Origin: Saccharothrix obliqua
Lineage (GTDB): Bacteria > Actinomycetota > Actinomycetes > Mycobacteriales > Pseudonocardiaceae
Direction of reading: 5' to 3'
Assembly (NCBI RefSeq): GCF_019375475.1
Contig: NZ_JAHXGQ010000004.1
Span: forward strand, 186,001-250,000
DNA length: 64,000 nt
Shown: in pieces, positions 44,586-53,141 of the stretch
Position numbering within the stretch: position 1 is the first letter of the stretch
Layout of the letters: the number at the start of each line of letters is the position of its first letter
Notes under the pieces: generated by a model
What the model saw: the letters and a program-made list of their open reading frames with translations, nothing else
Database searches by the model: none
Told to the model about the DNA's origin: nothing
Translations under genes and position numbers: made by a program

Positions 44586-45179
44586 TCAGTCAAGCCGCAA
44601 ACCACGCAACAACGGGAGGTAGATGTCGTCCACCAGCTCCTCCAACACGGCCCCGTCGAGCGCCTGACACGTGATGTACTCGTTGCGCACCAGGTCGAGA
44701 GGTGCGCGCAAGGCTCGCGGCGGCAGGTGGAGGGGCGCCAGCTCACCCCGCGCCACGGCCCGCTCCACGATCTCCCGCACGGCCTCGGTCAACGGCATCG
44801 GCTGGGTGAGCCGCGAACGGAGCAGGTCGGCGACCTCCGGGTGGCGGAACGCCTCGGCCATCACGCCTGCCACCATCTCGGACATCATGCTGCCGGTGCG
44901 CAACCCGATGCGGGTGAACAACGTCAACAGGTCCGAGCGCAGGGCTCCGGTGTCGGGCACGTCGCCGAACGCCGGCATCCGCTGCTGCCACGCGGCCACG
45001 GCGAGTTCGGCCCGGTTCTTCCACCGGCGGTAGAGGACGGGCTTGCTGGTGCCCGCCCGCGCGGCGACGGCTTCGACGGTGAACCGGGCGTACCCGACCT
45101 CGCGCAGCTCCGCCCACGCCGCGTCGAGGATCGCCCGCTCCAGCTCGGCGCCGCGGCGGCGCGACTTCGGCTCCGACAC
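44586..45179 (-). CDS. TetR-family regulator
   Basis: A 197-residue TetR repressor. The helix-turn-helix (about 12-58) has AILDAAWAELREVGYARFTVEAVAARAGTSKPVLYRRW in the usual spacing, here split as AILDAAWAELREVGYARF and AGTSKPVLYRRW. The C-terminal ligand-binding domain resembles TetR_C_16-type regulators. It begins at GTG 45179. It is divergent from the paired ABC exporter genes and is very likely their repressor, acting at the inverted repeat at 45188-45208. Confidence 0.92.
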   Translation of the reverse strand: MSEPKSRRRGAELERAILDAAWAELREVGYARFTVEAVAARAGTSKPVLYRRWKNRAELAVAAWQQRMPAFGDVPDTGALRSDLLTLFTRIGLRTGSMMSEMVAGVMAEAFRHPEVADLLRSRLTQPMPLTEAVREIVERAVARGELAPLHLPPRALRAPLDLVRNEYITCQALDGAVLEELVDDIYLPLLRGLRLD

Positions 45180-45187
45180 CCTACCCC

Positions 45188-45208
45188 TAAGATACTTTGC
45201 GTTTCTTA
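45188..45208. promoter_or_regulatory. Likely TetR operator
   Basis: TAAGATAC (45188-45195) and GTTTCTTA (45201-45208) form an inverted repeat with one mismatch and a 5-bp spacer, 9 bp from the tetR start and 58 bp before the exporter start. Placement between divergent genes supports repression of both. Confidence 0.65.
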
Positions 45209-45265
45209 ACCCTCGGGTCTACTGTGCCCTACACTAAAACCCGGTCCGTTTCTTGGGGGGAAACG

Positions 45266-46996
45266 TTGCTATACCGGCTACTCCGGACATTTCTCCGCCC
45301 GTACCGGCGCGAGCTGACGGTGATCCTGGTGCTCCAGTTCATCGGCACGGTCGCGTCGCTGTACCTGCCCAGCCTCAACGCCGACATCATCGATTTCGGC
45401 ATCGCCACCGGCAACACCGGCTACATCATGTCCACCGGCGGCTGGATGCTGGCGGTCAGCGTGCTCCAGATCCTCTGCTCCGGCGGAGCCGTCTACTACA
45501 GCGCGCGCACCGCCATGCGGTTCGGCCGGGACGTGCGCTCGGCCGTCTTCCACCGGGTCGGCGAGTTCTCCGCGCGCGAGGTCAACGCGTTCGGCCCGTC
45601 CTCGTTGATCACCCGCACCACCAACGACGTGCAGCAGGTGCAGACCCTCGTGGTGATGGTGTGCACCATGCTGGTCACCGCGCCGATCATGTGCGCGGCG
45701 GGCATCGTGATGGCGCTGCGCGAGGACGTCGGCCTGTCCTGGCTGCTCGCGGTGTGCGTGCCCGCCATGGTGGTCGCGATCGGCCTGATCGTGATCCGCA
45801 TGGTTCCGCAGTTCCGGCTCATGCAGGAACGCATCGACGCGGTCAACCGGGTGCTGCGGGAGCAGCTCTCCGGCATCCGCGTGGTGCGCGCGTTCGTGCG
45901 GGAACGCGCCGAGACCAAGCGGTTCGCCGACGCCAACGCCGCGCTGACCGACACCGCCCTGCGGGTCGGCCGGCTCCAGGCGTTGATCTTCCCGGTCGTC
46001 ATGCTGATGTTCAACGGTTCCAGCGTCGCCGTCCTGTGGTTCGGCGCGCAGCGCCTGGACACCGGCGAGATGCAGATCGGCTCCCTGACCGCGTTCCTCA
46101 GCTACCTCATGCAGATCCTGATGGCCGTGATGATGGCGACGTTCATCTCCATGATGGTCCCGCGTGCCACCGTCTGCGCCGAGCGCATCAACGAGGTGCT
46201 GGACACCGAATCGTCCGTGACGCCGCCGTCCGCACCGGTGCGGGAGCTGCGCACGCGGGCCGAGGTGGAGTTCCGGCAGGCCGAGTTCCGCTACCCCGGC
46301 GCGGCCGAGCCCGTGCTGCGGGACATCGCGTTCCGGGCCGAGGCGGGCCGCACCACCGCGATCATCGGCAGCACCGGCGCGGGCAAGACCACGCTGGTCT
46401 CGCTCATCCCCCGGCTGATGGACGCCACCGGCGGCGCGGTGCTGGTCAACGGCTCCGACGTCCGGGCGGTCGACCCGGACGTGCTGTGCGACCGGCTCGG
46501 CCTGGTGCCGCAGCGGCCGTACCTGTTCACCGGCACGGTCGCGAGCAACCTGCGCTACGGCAAGCCCGACGCCTCCGACGAGGAGCTGTGGGATGCGCTG
46601 GAGATCGCGCAGGCCGCGGACTTCGTGCGGGAGATGGGTGGCCTGGACGCCGCCATCGCCCAGGGCGGCACGAACGTCTCCGGCGGTCAGCGGCAGCGGC
46701 TGTCCATCGCGCGTGCCCTGGTCCGGAGGCCGGACGTGTACCTGTTCGACGACGCGTTCTCCGCGCTCGACCTGGCCACCGACGCCCGGTTGCGCGCGGC
46801 GCTGCGCCCGCACACCGCGGACTCCGTGGTGATCGTCGTCGCGCAACGCGTGTCCACCATCATCGACGCCGAGCAGATCGTCGTGCTGGACAACGGCGAG
46901 GTCGTCGGCATCGGCACCCACCACGAACTGCTGGACACCTGCCCCACCTACGTGGAGATCGTCCAGTCCCAGCTGACCACGGAGCAGGCGGCATGA
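45266..46996 (+). CDS. ABC exporter half-transporter 1
   Basis: A 576-residue fused permease-ATPase. Six membrane helices are in the first 300 residues, then Walker A IGSTGAGKTT near 371, signature NVSGGQRQRLS and Walker B VYLFDDAFSALD. Here the residue after the Walker B Asp is Asp, not Glu (FDD), so this site is the degenerate partner of a heterodimer. The H-loop VAQRVST has Gln instead of His, which supports that. TTG 45266 is chosen because GGGGGG lies 5 bases upstream, and upstream in-frame starts have no ribosome site. It pairs with the next gene by ATGA overlap. Confidence 0.9.
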   Translation: MLYRLLRTFLRPYRRELTVILVLQFIGTVASLYLPSLNADIIDFGIATGNTGYIMSTGGWMLAVSVLQILCSGGAVYYSARTAMRFGRDVRSAVFHRVGEFSAREVNAFGPSSLITRTTNDVQQVQTLVVMVCTMLVTAPIMCAAGIVMALREDVGLSWLLAVCVPAMVVAIGLIVIRMVPQFRLMQERIDAVNRVLREQLSGIRVVRAFVRERAETKRFADANAALTDTALRVGRLQALIFPVVMLMFNGSSVAVLWFGAQRLDTGEMQIGSLTAFLSYLMQILMAVMMATFISMMVPRATVCAERINEVLDTESSVTPPSAPVRELRTRAEVEFRQAEFRYPGAAEPVLRDIAFRAEAGRTTAIIGSTGAGKTTLVSLIPRLMDATGGAVLVNGSDVRAVDPDVLCDRLGLVPQRPYLFTGTVASNLRYGKPDASDEELWDALEIAQAADFVREMGGLDAAIAQGGTNVSGGQRQRLSIARALVRRPDVYLFDDAFSALDLATDARLRAALRPHTADSVVIVVAQRVSTIIDAEQIVVLDNGEVVGIGTHHELLDTCPTYVEIVQSQLTTEQAA

Positions 46997-48852
46997 GCGC
47001 CCCGACCACGAAGCGACCCGCGACGCCCACCCGCCTGGGCGGCGGCGGGTTCCCCGGCGGCGGCATCCCGATGGGCAAGGCGGACGACTTCGGCTCGTCC
47101 GCCAAGCGGCTGGTCCGCCGGCTGCGGCACGAGCGGGCCGCGTTGTCCGCCGTGATCGCCCTCGGCGTGATCAGCGTCGCGCTGGCCGTGGTGGGACCGA
47201 AGATCCTCGGTTACGCCACGGACATCATCTTCAACGGCATCCTCGCGCGGTGGCGTGGCGAACCCGGCGCGGGCATCGACTTCCGCGCGCTGGGCGAAGT
47301 GCTCGCCTGGGTTTTCGTGCTGTACCTGGCGTCGTCGCTGTTCGGCTGGGTGCAGGGCCGCATCCTCAACAACGTCGTGCAGCGGTTCGTGTTCCGGATG
47401 CGCGCCGAGGTGGAGGACAAGCTCCACCGGCTCCCGCTGCGCTACTTCGACGGCCAGCCGCGCGGCGAACTGCTGTCCCGCGTCACCAATGACATCGACA
47501 ACGTGTCCACCACGCTCCAGCAGACGCTGAGCCAGTTGCTCACCGCGCTGCTCACGGTGATCGGCGTGCTGGTCATGATGGTCACCATCTCGCCGCTGCT
47601 GTCGTTGATCGCGCTGGCCCTGATCCCGATCTCGGTGCTGGCCACCAACGGCATCCGGAAGCGGTCGCAGAAGCTGTTCATCGCGCAGTGGAAGCACACC
47701 GGGGCGCTCAACGCGCACATCGAGGAGTCGTTCACGGGTCACCAGCTGGTGAAGGTGTTCGGCCGCCAGCGCGAGTCGGAGGAGGAGTTCCGCCGCCGCA
47801 ACGACGAGCTGCTGGACTCGTCGCTGGGCGCGCAGTTCATCTCCGGTCTGATCATGCCGACGATGATGTTCCTGTCGAACATCACCTACGTGGCCGTGGC
47901 CGTGGTGGGCGGTCTGCGCATCACGTCCGGCGCGATGTCGTTGGGCGAGGTGCAGGCGTTCATCCAGTACGCGCGCCAGTTCACCCAGCCGCTGACGCAG
48001 GTGGCGTCGATGGCGAACCTGATGCAGTCCGGCGTCGCCTCGGCCGAGCGGGTGTTCGAGCTGCTCGACGCCGAGGAGCAGTCCCCCGACCCGGCGGACG
48101 CGGTGGTGCCCGCCGAGCGCCGGGGCCGCGTGGAGTTCACGGACGTGGCGTTCTCCTACCAGGAGGACCAGCCGCTGATCCGGGACCTGTCGTTGGTCGC
48201 CGAGCCGGGTCACACCATCGCCATTGTCGGCCCGACCGGCGCGGGCAAGACCACGCTGGTCAACCTGATCATGCGGTTCTACGAGCTGGACGCGGGCCGG
48301 ATCACGCTGGACGGCGTCGACATCACCGCCATGCGGCGCGAGGACCTGCGGGCCCAGACCGGCATGGTGCTCCAGGACACCTGGCTGTTCGGCGGCACGA
48401 TCCGGGACAACATCGCCTACGGCAAGCCGGACGCCACCGAGGAGGAGATCGTCGCCGCCGCGCGCGCCACCTACGTGGACCGGTTCGTGCGGACCCTGCC
48501 CGACGGGTACGACACTGTGATCGACGAGGAGGGCTCGAACGTCAGCGCGGGCGAGAAGCAGCTGATCACCATCGCGCGGGCGTTCCTGGCGGACCCGTCC
48601 CTGCTGATCCTGGACGAGGCGACCAGCTCGGTCGACACCCGCACCGAGTCGCTGGTGCAGCACGCGATGGCGGCGCTGCGGTCCTCGCGGACCAGTTTCG
48701 TGATCGCCCACCGGCTGTCCACGATCCGCGACGCCGACCTGATCCTGGTGATGGAGTCGGGTCGGATCGTGGAGCAGGGCACCCACGAGGAGCTGATCGC
48801 CCACGAGGGCGCGTACCACCGGCTGTACTCGGCCCAGTTCGCGACCGCGTGA
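46993..48852 (+). CDS. ABC exporter half-transporter 2
   Basis: A 619-residue fused permease-ATPase with canonical catalytic residues: Walker A VGPTGAGKTT near 418, signature NVSAGEKQLITIARA, Walker B LLILDEATSSVD with Glu, and IAHRLST with His. A glycine-rich N-terminus (GGGGFPGGG) precedes the first helix, as in many actinobacterial exporters of this pair. With the degenerate partner encoded upstream it forms a heterodimeric multidrug or peptide exporter, controlled by the divergent TetR. The nearby lasso locus 3 has no exporter of its own, so a lasso substrate is possible. Confidence 0.92.
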   Translation: MSAPTTKRPATPTRLGGGGFPGGGIPMGKADDFGSSAKRLVRRLRHERAALSAVIALGVISVALAVVGPKILGYATDIIFNGILARWRGEPGAGIDFRALGEVLAWVFVLYLASSLFGWVQGRILNNVVQRFVFRMRAEVEDKLHRLPLRYFDGQPRGELLSRVTNDIDNVSTTLQQTLSQLLTALLTVIGVLVMMVTISPLLSLIALALIPISVLATNGIRKRSQKLFIAQWKHTGALNAHIEESFTGHQLVKVFGRQRESEEEFRRRNDELLDSSLGAQFISGLIMPTMMFLSNITYVAVAVVGGLRITSGAMSLGEVQAFIQYARQFTQPLTQVASMANLMQSGVASAERVFELLDAEEQSPDPADAVVPAERRGRVEFTDVAFSYQEDQPLIRDLSLVAEPGHTIAIVGPTGAGKTTLVNLIMRFYELDAGRITLDGVDITAMRREDLRAQTGMVLQDTWLFGGTIRDNIAYGKPDATEEEIVAAARATYVDRFVRTLPDGYDTVIDEEGSNVSAGEKQLITIARAFLADPSLLILDEATSSVDTRTESLVQHAMAALRSSRTSFVIAHRLSTIRDADLILVMESGRIVEQGTHEELIAHEGAYHRLYSAQFATA

Positions 48853-48854
48853 CC

Positions 48855-48900
48855 GACCCCGCCCGCGGCTCCCGCTCGTCCGGGGGCCGCGGGCGGGGTC
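48855..48900. terminator. Bidirectional terminator between exporter and RNase genes
   Basis: GACCCCGCCCGCGGC and GCCGCGGGCGGGGTC form a perfect 15-bp stem with a 16-nt loop, beginning 2 bases after the exporter stop and 5 bases before the RNase stop. Confidence 0.8.
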
Positions 48901-48905
48901 GCCGG

Positions 48906-49307
48906 TCAGAGCAGGTGGAAGTCCTGGTAGTGGTTGTCGGTGTACCAGCCGGTCTCGGTGGTGTGGTCGACCACGATGCGGTGCGCGTCGCGGCGGTCAC
49001 CGCACTGGCGCGGGTAGACGTCGAACTCGCGGTACGTGCCGAGGGGACGAACGGGCAGCTGGCCTTCCCGGTTGCCGAACGTGCCGCCGCCGGTGATGCA
49101 CCGGCCGTCCGCGAGGTGGTTGGTGACGCGCTTCGGCGGCCAGCCCTCGCCCTGCCAGTACCGGTAGGCGGACCGCGCGTCGTCGCAGGTCGCGAGGCGG
49201 CAGTGGGCGAAGACCTCCGCCGTGGCCGTGAACGTCACCGCCGGCACGCCACCACCGACCAGACCGGCGATCAGGGCCAGCAGGACCGCACCACGCCGCA
49301 AAGCCAT
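48906..49307 (-). CDS. Secreted guanyl-specific ribonuclease (RNase Sa/N1 type)
   Basis: A 133-residue protein with a Sec signal peptide (ALLALIAGLVGGGVPAV, cleaved near residue 30). The mature part matches RNase Sa: GGTFGNREGQLPVRPLGTYR corresponds to VVFQNRESVLPTQSYGYYH. YREFDVYP carries the catalytic Glu, RDAHRIVVDH the Arg pair, and GWYTDNHYQDFHLL the catalytic His. All three catalytic positions are kept. Such enzymes cleave RNA after G outside the cell. No barstar-like inhibitor gene is seen next to it, so toxicity in the cytoplasm must be avoided by export. ATG 49307 or GTG 49316. Confidence 0.9.
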   Translation of the reverse strand: MALRRGAVLLALIAGLVGGGVPAVTFTATAEVFAHCRLATCDDARSAYRYWQGEGWPPKRVTNHLADGRCITGGGTFGNREGQLPVRPLGTYREFDVYPRQCGDRRDAHRIVVDHTTETGWYTDNHYQDFHLL

Positions 49308-49481
49308 CCGGAACACCGGGCCTCCACTCTGGACACGAAACTTGGCGGCCCCGACTGAAGCACCCCGCGCCGACCCGCGCCAGGCAACCACCGGGCTGTC
49401 ACACCTCCCGGTGAGGCCAACCGACCGCGTGGTTGTCCGACGCGGGGGTTTGGCGGGCGGTGGGCGGGGTAGCGCCTCGTC

Positions 49482-50345
49482 ATGCACTCGGCAGACGACC
49501 GGCGGCGCGGCACCCCGTTCGCCGACCTGGCACGGCGCTTCGCCGATCGGCTGGCCGCGGTCCGCCCGCACGGCGACGTCCACTTCGTCCGGCCGGACTG
49601 GGCGCGGCGCAACGTCGAGCTCGAACGCGACCTGCTGCCCACTCCCCCGGCGGACTTCCTGCGCCACCCGTCGATCGCGTTCCAGATGTTCGTCAACGAG
49701 CGGCTGCTGCCACACGAACTGCCCTATGTGCGTGCCCGGATCACCGACGAACGCCTGCTCGCCGAACCACCGGTCGGCGGGCCGCCCACGGTCCCCCTGC
49801 CGGGCAGCGACATCCGCACGTCGTCCAACACCGTGCACCAGTTGTTCCACCTGCTGCGTTACCAGGAGGCGACCGGCTGGCGGATCGACGACGCCGCGAC
49901 GATCGTGGAGTGGGGCGGCGGCTTCGGGGCGCTGATGCGCTTGGTGGTCGCCATGCACAGCGGTGAGCCGACCTGCGTCATCTTCGACACCCCGGTCTTC
50001 AGCGCCGTGCAGTGGCTCTACCTGTCCGCCGTGCTCGGGGAGGAGCGGGTCGTGCTGCACCACGCGTCACCGGTGCGGCCCGTCACCGGGCGCGTCAACC
50101 TGGTGCCGATCGGTCTGGTCGGCACGACGGAGGTGGACGCGGACCTGTTCATCTCCAACTGGGCGCTCAACGAGAGCATGGCGAAGGCCAGGGAGGCGGT
50201 CGTGGCACGCCACTGGTTCGGCGCCGACTCGCTGCTGCTGGCCATGCACGCCGGGGACCCGTTCGCCGGCACCGTGCTGGGTGCGGGCGCGCGCATGGTG
50301 CCGATCGGCGATTTCCTGCCCGGCCAGCAGTACCTGGTCGCTTAG
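49482..50345 (+). CDS. SAM-dependent methyltransferase (putative sugar O-methyltransferase type)
   Basis: A 287-residue protein of the putative sugar O-methyltransferase type. The binding region TSSNTVHQLFHLLRYQ is followed by motif I IVEWGGGFGALMR near 147, CVIFDTPVFSAVQWLYL and DLFISNWALNES. It lies on the opposite strand to lasso locus 3, and its last 4 bases overlap the B2 stop codon. Neighbourhood alone allows two readings: a sugar methyltransferase with no link, or a tailoring enzyme for the lasso peptide. C-terminal carboxyl methylation is known for lassomycin-type lasso peptides, so the second is worth testing. Confidence 0.82.
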   Translation: MHSADDRRRGTPFADLARRFADRLAAVRPHGDVHFVRPDWARRNVELERDLLPTPPADFLRHPSIAFQMFVNERLLPHELPYVRARITDERLLAEPPVGGPPTVPLPGSDIRTSSNTVHQLFHLLRYQEATGWRIDDAATIVEWGGGFGALMRLVVAMHSGEPTCVIFDTPVFSAVQWLYLSAVLGEERVVLHHASPVRPVTGRVNLVPIGLVGTTEVDADLFISNWALNESMAKAREAVVARHWFGADSLLLAMHAGDPFAGTVLGAGARMVPIGDFLPGQQYLVA

Positions 50346-50749
50346 GCCACCGTCATCAGGACGTAGAAGCCTTCCGTGCCGGGCAGTTCGCCCACCGGCC
50401 GGCCGTCCGCCTCGACCCAGGCGTGCGCGGTGAAGGGCTCGGTCCGCACGCCGACCCGCCAGGTGGGCCAGGTGCCGTGGGCCCGGCAGATCAGGGCGGT
50501 GGCGATCGAGCGCGCGAGGCAACCCTCACCGGCGCAGTGGAGGCTGACCGTGGTCACCGCCTCGCGGGCACGTGCGGTCGCGCGGTAGGGGGCGGGCCTC
50601 GCGCCACGCCGCAGCGTGCGCAGCAGCGCCCGCAGCCGCTCGGGCGACAGGAAAGTCAGCAGGCGCGCGATGACGACGGCGACCGTCGCCTCCAGGCGGC
50701 GGCCGAAACCCAGTGAGCGGCGGACGGGCAGTGCTTCCGGTGTGGTCAC
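50342..50749 (-). CDS. Lasso peptide B2 leader peptidase, locus 3
   Basis: A 135-residue transglutaminase-like protease. A membrane-tending, Arg-rich N-terminus (about 1-60) precedes the catalytic core: Cys in CAGEGCLARSIATALIC near residue 83, His in FTAHAWVEADG, with Asp in ADG. This is the complete triad. It starts at GTG, overlapping the stop of an 11-codon ORF (GTGA). It is the only full B2 gene in the window. Locus 2 has none, so this enzyme or that of locus 1 probably cleaves the leaders of all three precursors. Confidence 0.92.
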   Translation of the reverse strand: MTTPEALPVRRSLGFGRRLEATVAVVIARLLTFLSPERLRALLRTLRRGARPAPYRATARAREAVTTVSLHCAGEGCLARSIATALICRAHGTWPTWRVGVRTEPFTAHAWVEADGRPVGELPGTEGFYVLMTVA

Positions 50750-50781
50750 GAGAACACCTTTCGCGGCGTGGCGGTGGTCAT
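50746..50781 (-). CDS. 11-codon mini-ORF in the place of B1
   Basis: MTTATPRKVFS, an 11-residue reading frame. Its ATG overlaps the cyclase stop (ATGA) and its TGA overlaps the B2 start (GTGA), so it bridges the two genes in translational coupling. In locus 2 the B1 gene starts in exactly this way after its cyclase. The mini-ORF is therefore best read as what is left after loss of B1, kept because it couples C to B2. The peptide itself probably has no function. Confidence 0.55.
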   Translation of the reverse strand: MTTATPRKVFS

Positions 50782-52634
50782 GCCGATCCCGCCACCGTCG
50801 CATCGGGGATCGGCGGCGTCGCGTACTCCGGCCGGTCCCGCAGCCACCGCTCGGCGCTGAAGGTCCGGGCCATCGCGTGCGGCACGAGCATGGTTTCCCA
50901 CATGGTCGTCGAGCACGCGGCGCGCAGCGCGTCGGGGTCGATCAGCCCGTGGTCGGCCAGCAGGGAGTCCGCGCACAGCGCGAACAGGCTCGCGCGGTTC
51001 TGCCGCACCGCGATGTGGTCGACGTCGAACCCGGTGGCCTTGGTCGTCCGAGTCAGCGAGACGTCCGGGACGATGCCGCGCATCGCCTCGGCCAGCAGCG
51101 GCTTGTACGCCCACGGGGAGGTGCGCTCCTCCGGCCGGACCGCGAGGCACGCGTTCAGCACGGTGTTGTCGAAGAACGGCGCCGTCAGCGACAGACCCAT
51201 CGCGGCGAAGAGCTGTTGGTCCATGCGCGCCATGTGCCCGCTGAACCGGAGATCGCGCACCAGTTGGCGCTGGGTGTGCTCGCCGCGGTGCGGCGGGAGC
51301 ACCGCGGCGATCTCTCGCAGGTACTCCTTGGCCAGCCGCACCGCGTTCGTGGTCGCCCACGGCGGCAGATGCAGGGCCAGCCGGGGGTACTCCTCGCGAG
51401 GCAGCCGGTTGGTCAAGCCGTCCGCCACCTCCACCAGCCAGGCCCCTTCGTCCCGGCGAGGCCGCACGTACCGCAACGCGTGCGCCGGCGGCCAGCGGCG
51501 GGTCAGCCAGTACGCCGTGAACCGCCGAGCGCCCAGCAGCGGTCGGGCCCGCAGCAGGTCGACCAGGTACGCCGGGGAGTCCTGCAGGACTTCGTCACCG
51601 CCGTCGCCGGTCAGGTGCAACCGGGAGCCGCGCGCCATGAGCAGGCGGCCCCGCTCGGTGTACACCGGGCGAACGCTGATCTCCGGGAACGGTTCGTCCA
51701 GGACTGGACCGAACTCGGTCAGGTCGGAATACTGCGTCGGCGACACGTCGTCGGTCAGGACGATCCGCGACACGGTGGCGGGCAGTCGGGCCGCGGCGCG
51801 GTCGGCCCACAGCGGGTCTTCATCGGCCGGGTCGTCGTTCTTGCTCGTGAACGTGACCAGCGGCCGGTCGCCCCGCGAGGCCAGGAAGCACAGGGTGGTG
51901 CTGTCCAGACCGCCGGACAGGTCCGCGCTCAGCGCCAGACCCGTGTCCCGGCGCGTCTCGACCGCGTCGATCAACGCTGTCCGCAGTTTCCACGCGCCCT
52001 CGCGCAAGGACAGCACGGGCTCGGGCGGCCACCACCACCGCACCACGCGCGAACGGCCCCGCCGGTCCACCGCGAGGTAGCTGTCCTCGGGCACCGGGGT
52101 GACCCCCCGCCACATCACCGGGTCCCACAGGCCGGGCACGATGTCCTCACCCACCACCAACCGCATGGCCAGCGCACGCTCGTCCACGCCCGAACCCGCC
52201 AACCGGGCCAGCACGTCCGCCCGGTCCCCGGCGACCACCACGCCACCCACTCGCGCGTAGAACAGCCGCCGCACACCGGAAACCGTGCCGTGCGCGACCA
52301 CTTCACCGTCCACAGAGGACAGCACGTGCGCGCAGCCCGACAGATCCGCGCAGACCCGGGCCACGTCCGCCACCTCGCGCACCCGGCCCGCCAACGCGTT
52401 CACCCGCTCCTGGGACACCCGGGTCCAGCCGACCAGGACCAGCCGCACCCCGCGTGCCGCGCCGATCCGCACCGCGGCCGGGTCCCACCGCCCCACCAAC
52501 CACGGCCGACCCGAGGGGTGCGACACCCACGACGTCGGCTCCGGCAGCAACGCGATCGCGTCGGCAGCGGCGTCGTCGTCGGGCAGGATCACGAACCACG
52601 CCTGTCCAGCGAGGTCCCAACCGGGCTGGTCCAT
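50778..52634 (-). CDS. Lasso cyclase C, locus 3
   Basis: A 618-residue asparagine-synthetase-like macrolactam synthetase. The N-terminal domain lacks the catalytic Cys of AsnB. PP-loop SGGLDSTT is near residue 243, RLHLTGDGGDEVLQDS follows, and YKPLLAEAMRGIVPDVS is near the C-terminus. It is about as long as the locus 2 cyclase and shares many blocks, including GSGVDERALAMRLVV and SAERWLRD. The ATG at 52634 gives MDQPGWDLAGQAWFVILPDD, matching the other cyclase start. The precursor gene lies 190 bp upstream. Confidence 0.93.
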   Translation of the reverse strand: MDQPGWDLAGQAWFVILPDDDAAADAIALLPEPTSWVSHPSGRPWLVGRWDPAAVRIGAARGVRLVLVGWTRVSQERVNALAGRVREVADVARVCADLSGCAHVLSSVDGEVVAHGTVSGVRRLFYARVGGVVVAGDRADVLARLAGSGVDERALAMRLVVGEDIVPGLWDPVMWRGVTPVPEDSYLAVDRRGRSRVVRWWWPPEPVLSLREGAWKLRTALIDAVETRRDTGLALSADLSGGLDSTTLCFLASRGDRPLVTFTSKNDDPADEDPLWADRAAARLPATVSRIVLTDDVSPTQYSDLTEFGPVLDEPFPEISVRPVYTERGRLLMARGSRLHLTGDGGDEVLQDSPAYLVDLLRARPLLGARRFTAYWLTRRWPPAHALRYVRPRRDEGAWLVEVADGLTNRLPREEYPRLALHLPPWATTNAVRLAKEYLREIAAVLPPHRGEHTQRQLVRDLRFSGHMARMDQQLFAAMGLSLTAPFFDNTVLNACLAVRPEERTSPWAYKPLLAEAMRGIVPDVSLTRTTKATGFDVDHIAVRQNRASLFALCADSLLADHGLIDPDALRAACSTTMWETMLVPHAMARTFSAERWLRDRPEYATPPIPDATVAGSA

Positions 52635-52824
52635 CGTCGTCCTCTCGGTCCTCCGGTCGCGGGCGCCCGACCTCGGGTCGGGAAAGCGGACACCACGGGC
52701 GTTCCGGGTGAGAACGGGACACGGATCGGCTGCCACCCGCACCAATGCCACCGGGTGCGGGCACCGCGCGCCCGTGCCCCGTTCCGCGATTCACCAGGCG
52801 ATCACATCATCACCCGTGGTGCGC

Positions 52825-52941
52825 TCACTCGCCACGACGCCGACGGCGGGTCCAGCGGCTGTCGCGGGGCGGACGCGCGCCGCCGCGCCGGGTGAGGGTG
52901 CGGAACGTTCCGAGCTTCATCAGCCGAGGTGTCTCGTACAT
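52825..52941 (-). CDS. Lasso precursor peptide with five-arginine tail, locus 3
   Basis: A 38-residue precursor. The leader MYETPRLMKLGTFRTLTR is nearly that of locus 2 (Tyr2, Pro5, Gly11, Phe13, Thr17). With Thr at -2 the core is RGGARPPRDSRWTRRRRRGE, in which Asp9 could close a ring with Arg1. The alternative, Gly1 to Asp8, would require Thr at -3. The tail RRRRR is encoded CGC CGT CGG CGT CGT. Nine of twenty core residues are Arg, which is unusually basic for a lasso peptide. GGAGAAGA lies 7 bases upstream. The cyclase and B2 genes follow, and B1 is missing. Confidence 0.88.
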   Translation of the reverse strand: MYETPRLMKLGTFRTLTRRGGARPPRDSRWTRRRRRGE

Positions 52942-53141
52942 TGTTGATCTTCTCCGATCTCCGAATCCGACATAGCGGATAAATGCACTGCGACGGAACC
53001 ACAGCCGGCACGCACACCGGCCACCGGTCCACGCCAGGCGGAGAACCCTCGCGCCGCTGTTCACACACTCGTCGCCGGTCGGACCGACGCGGTTGTTCCC
53101 GGCTCATCGGAGCCCGCGGTGTCCCGGTTCCTCCACATCAC

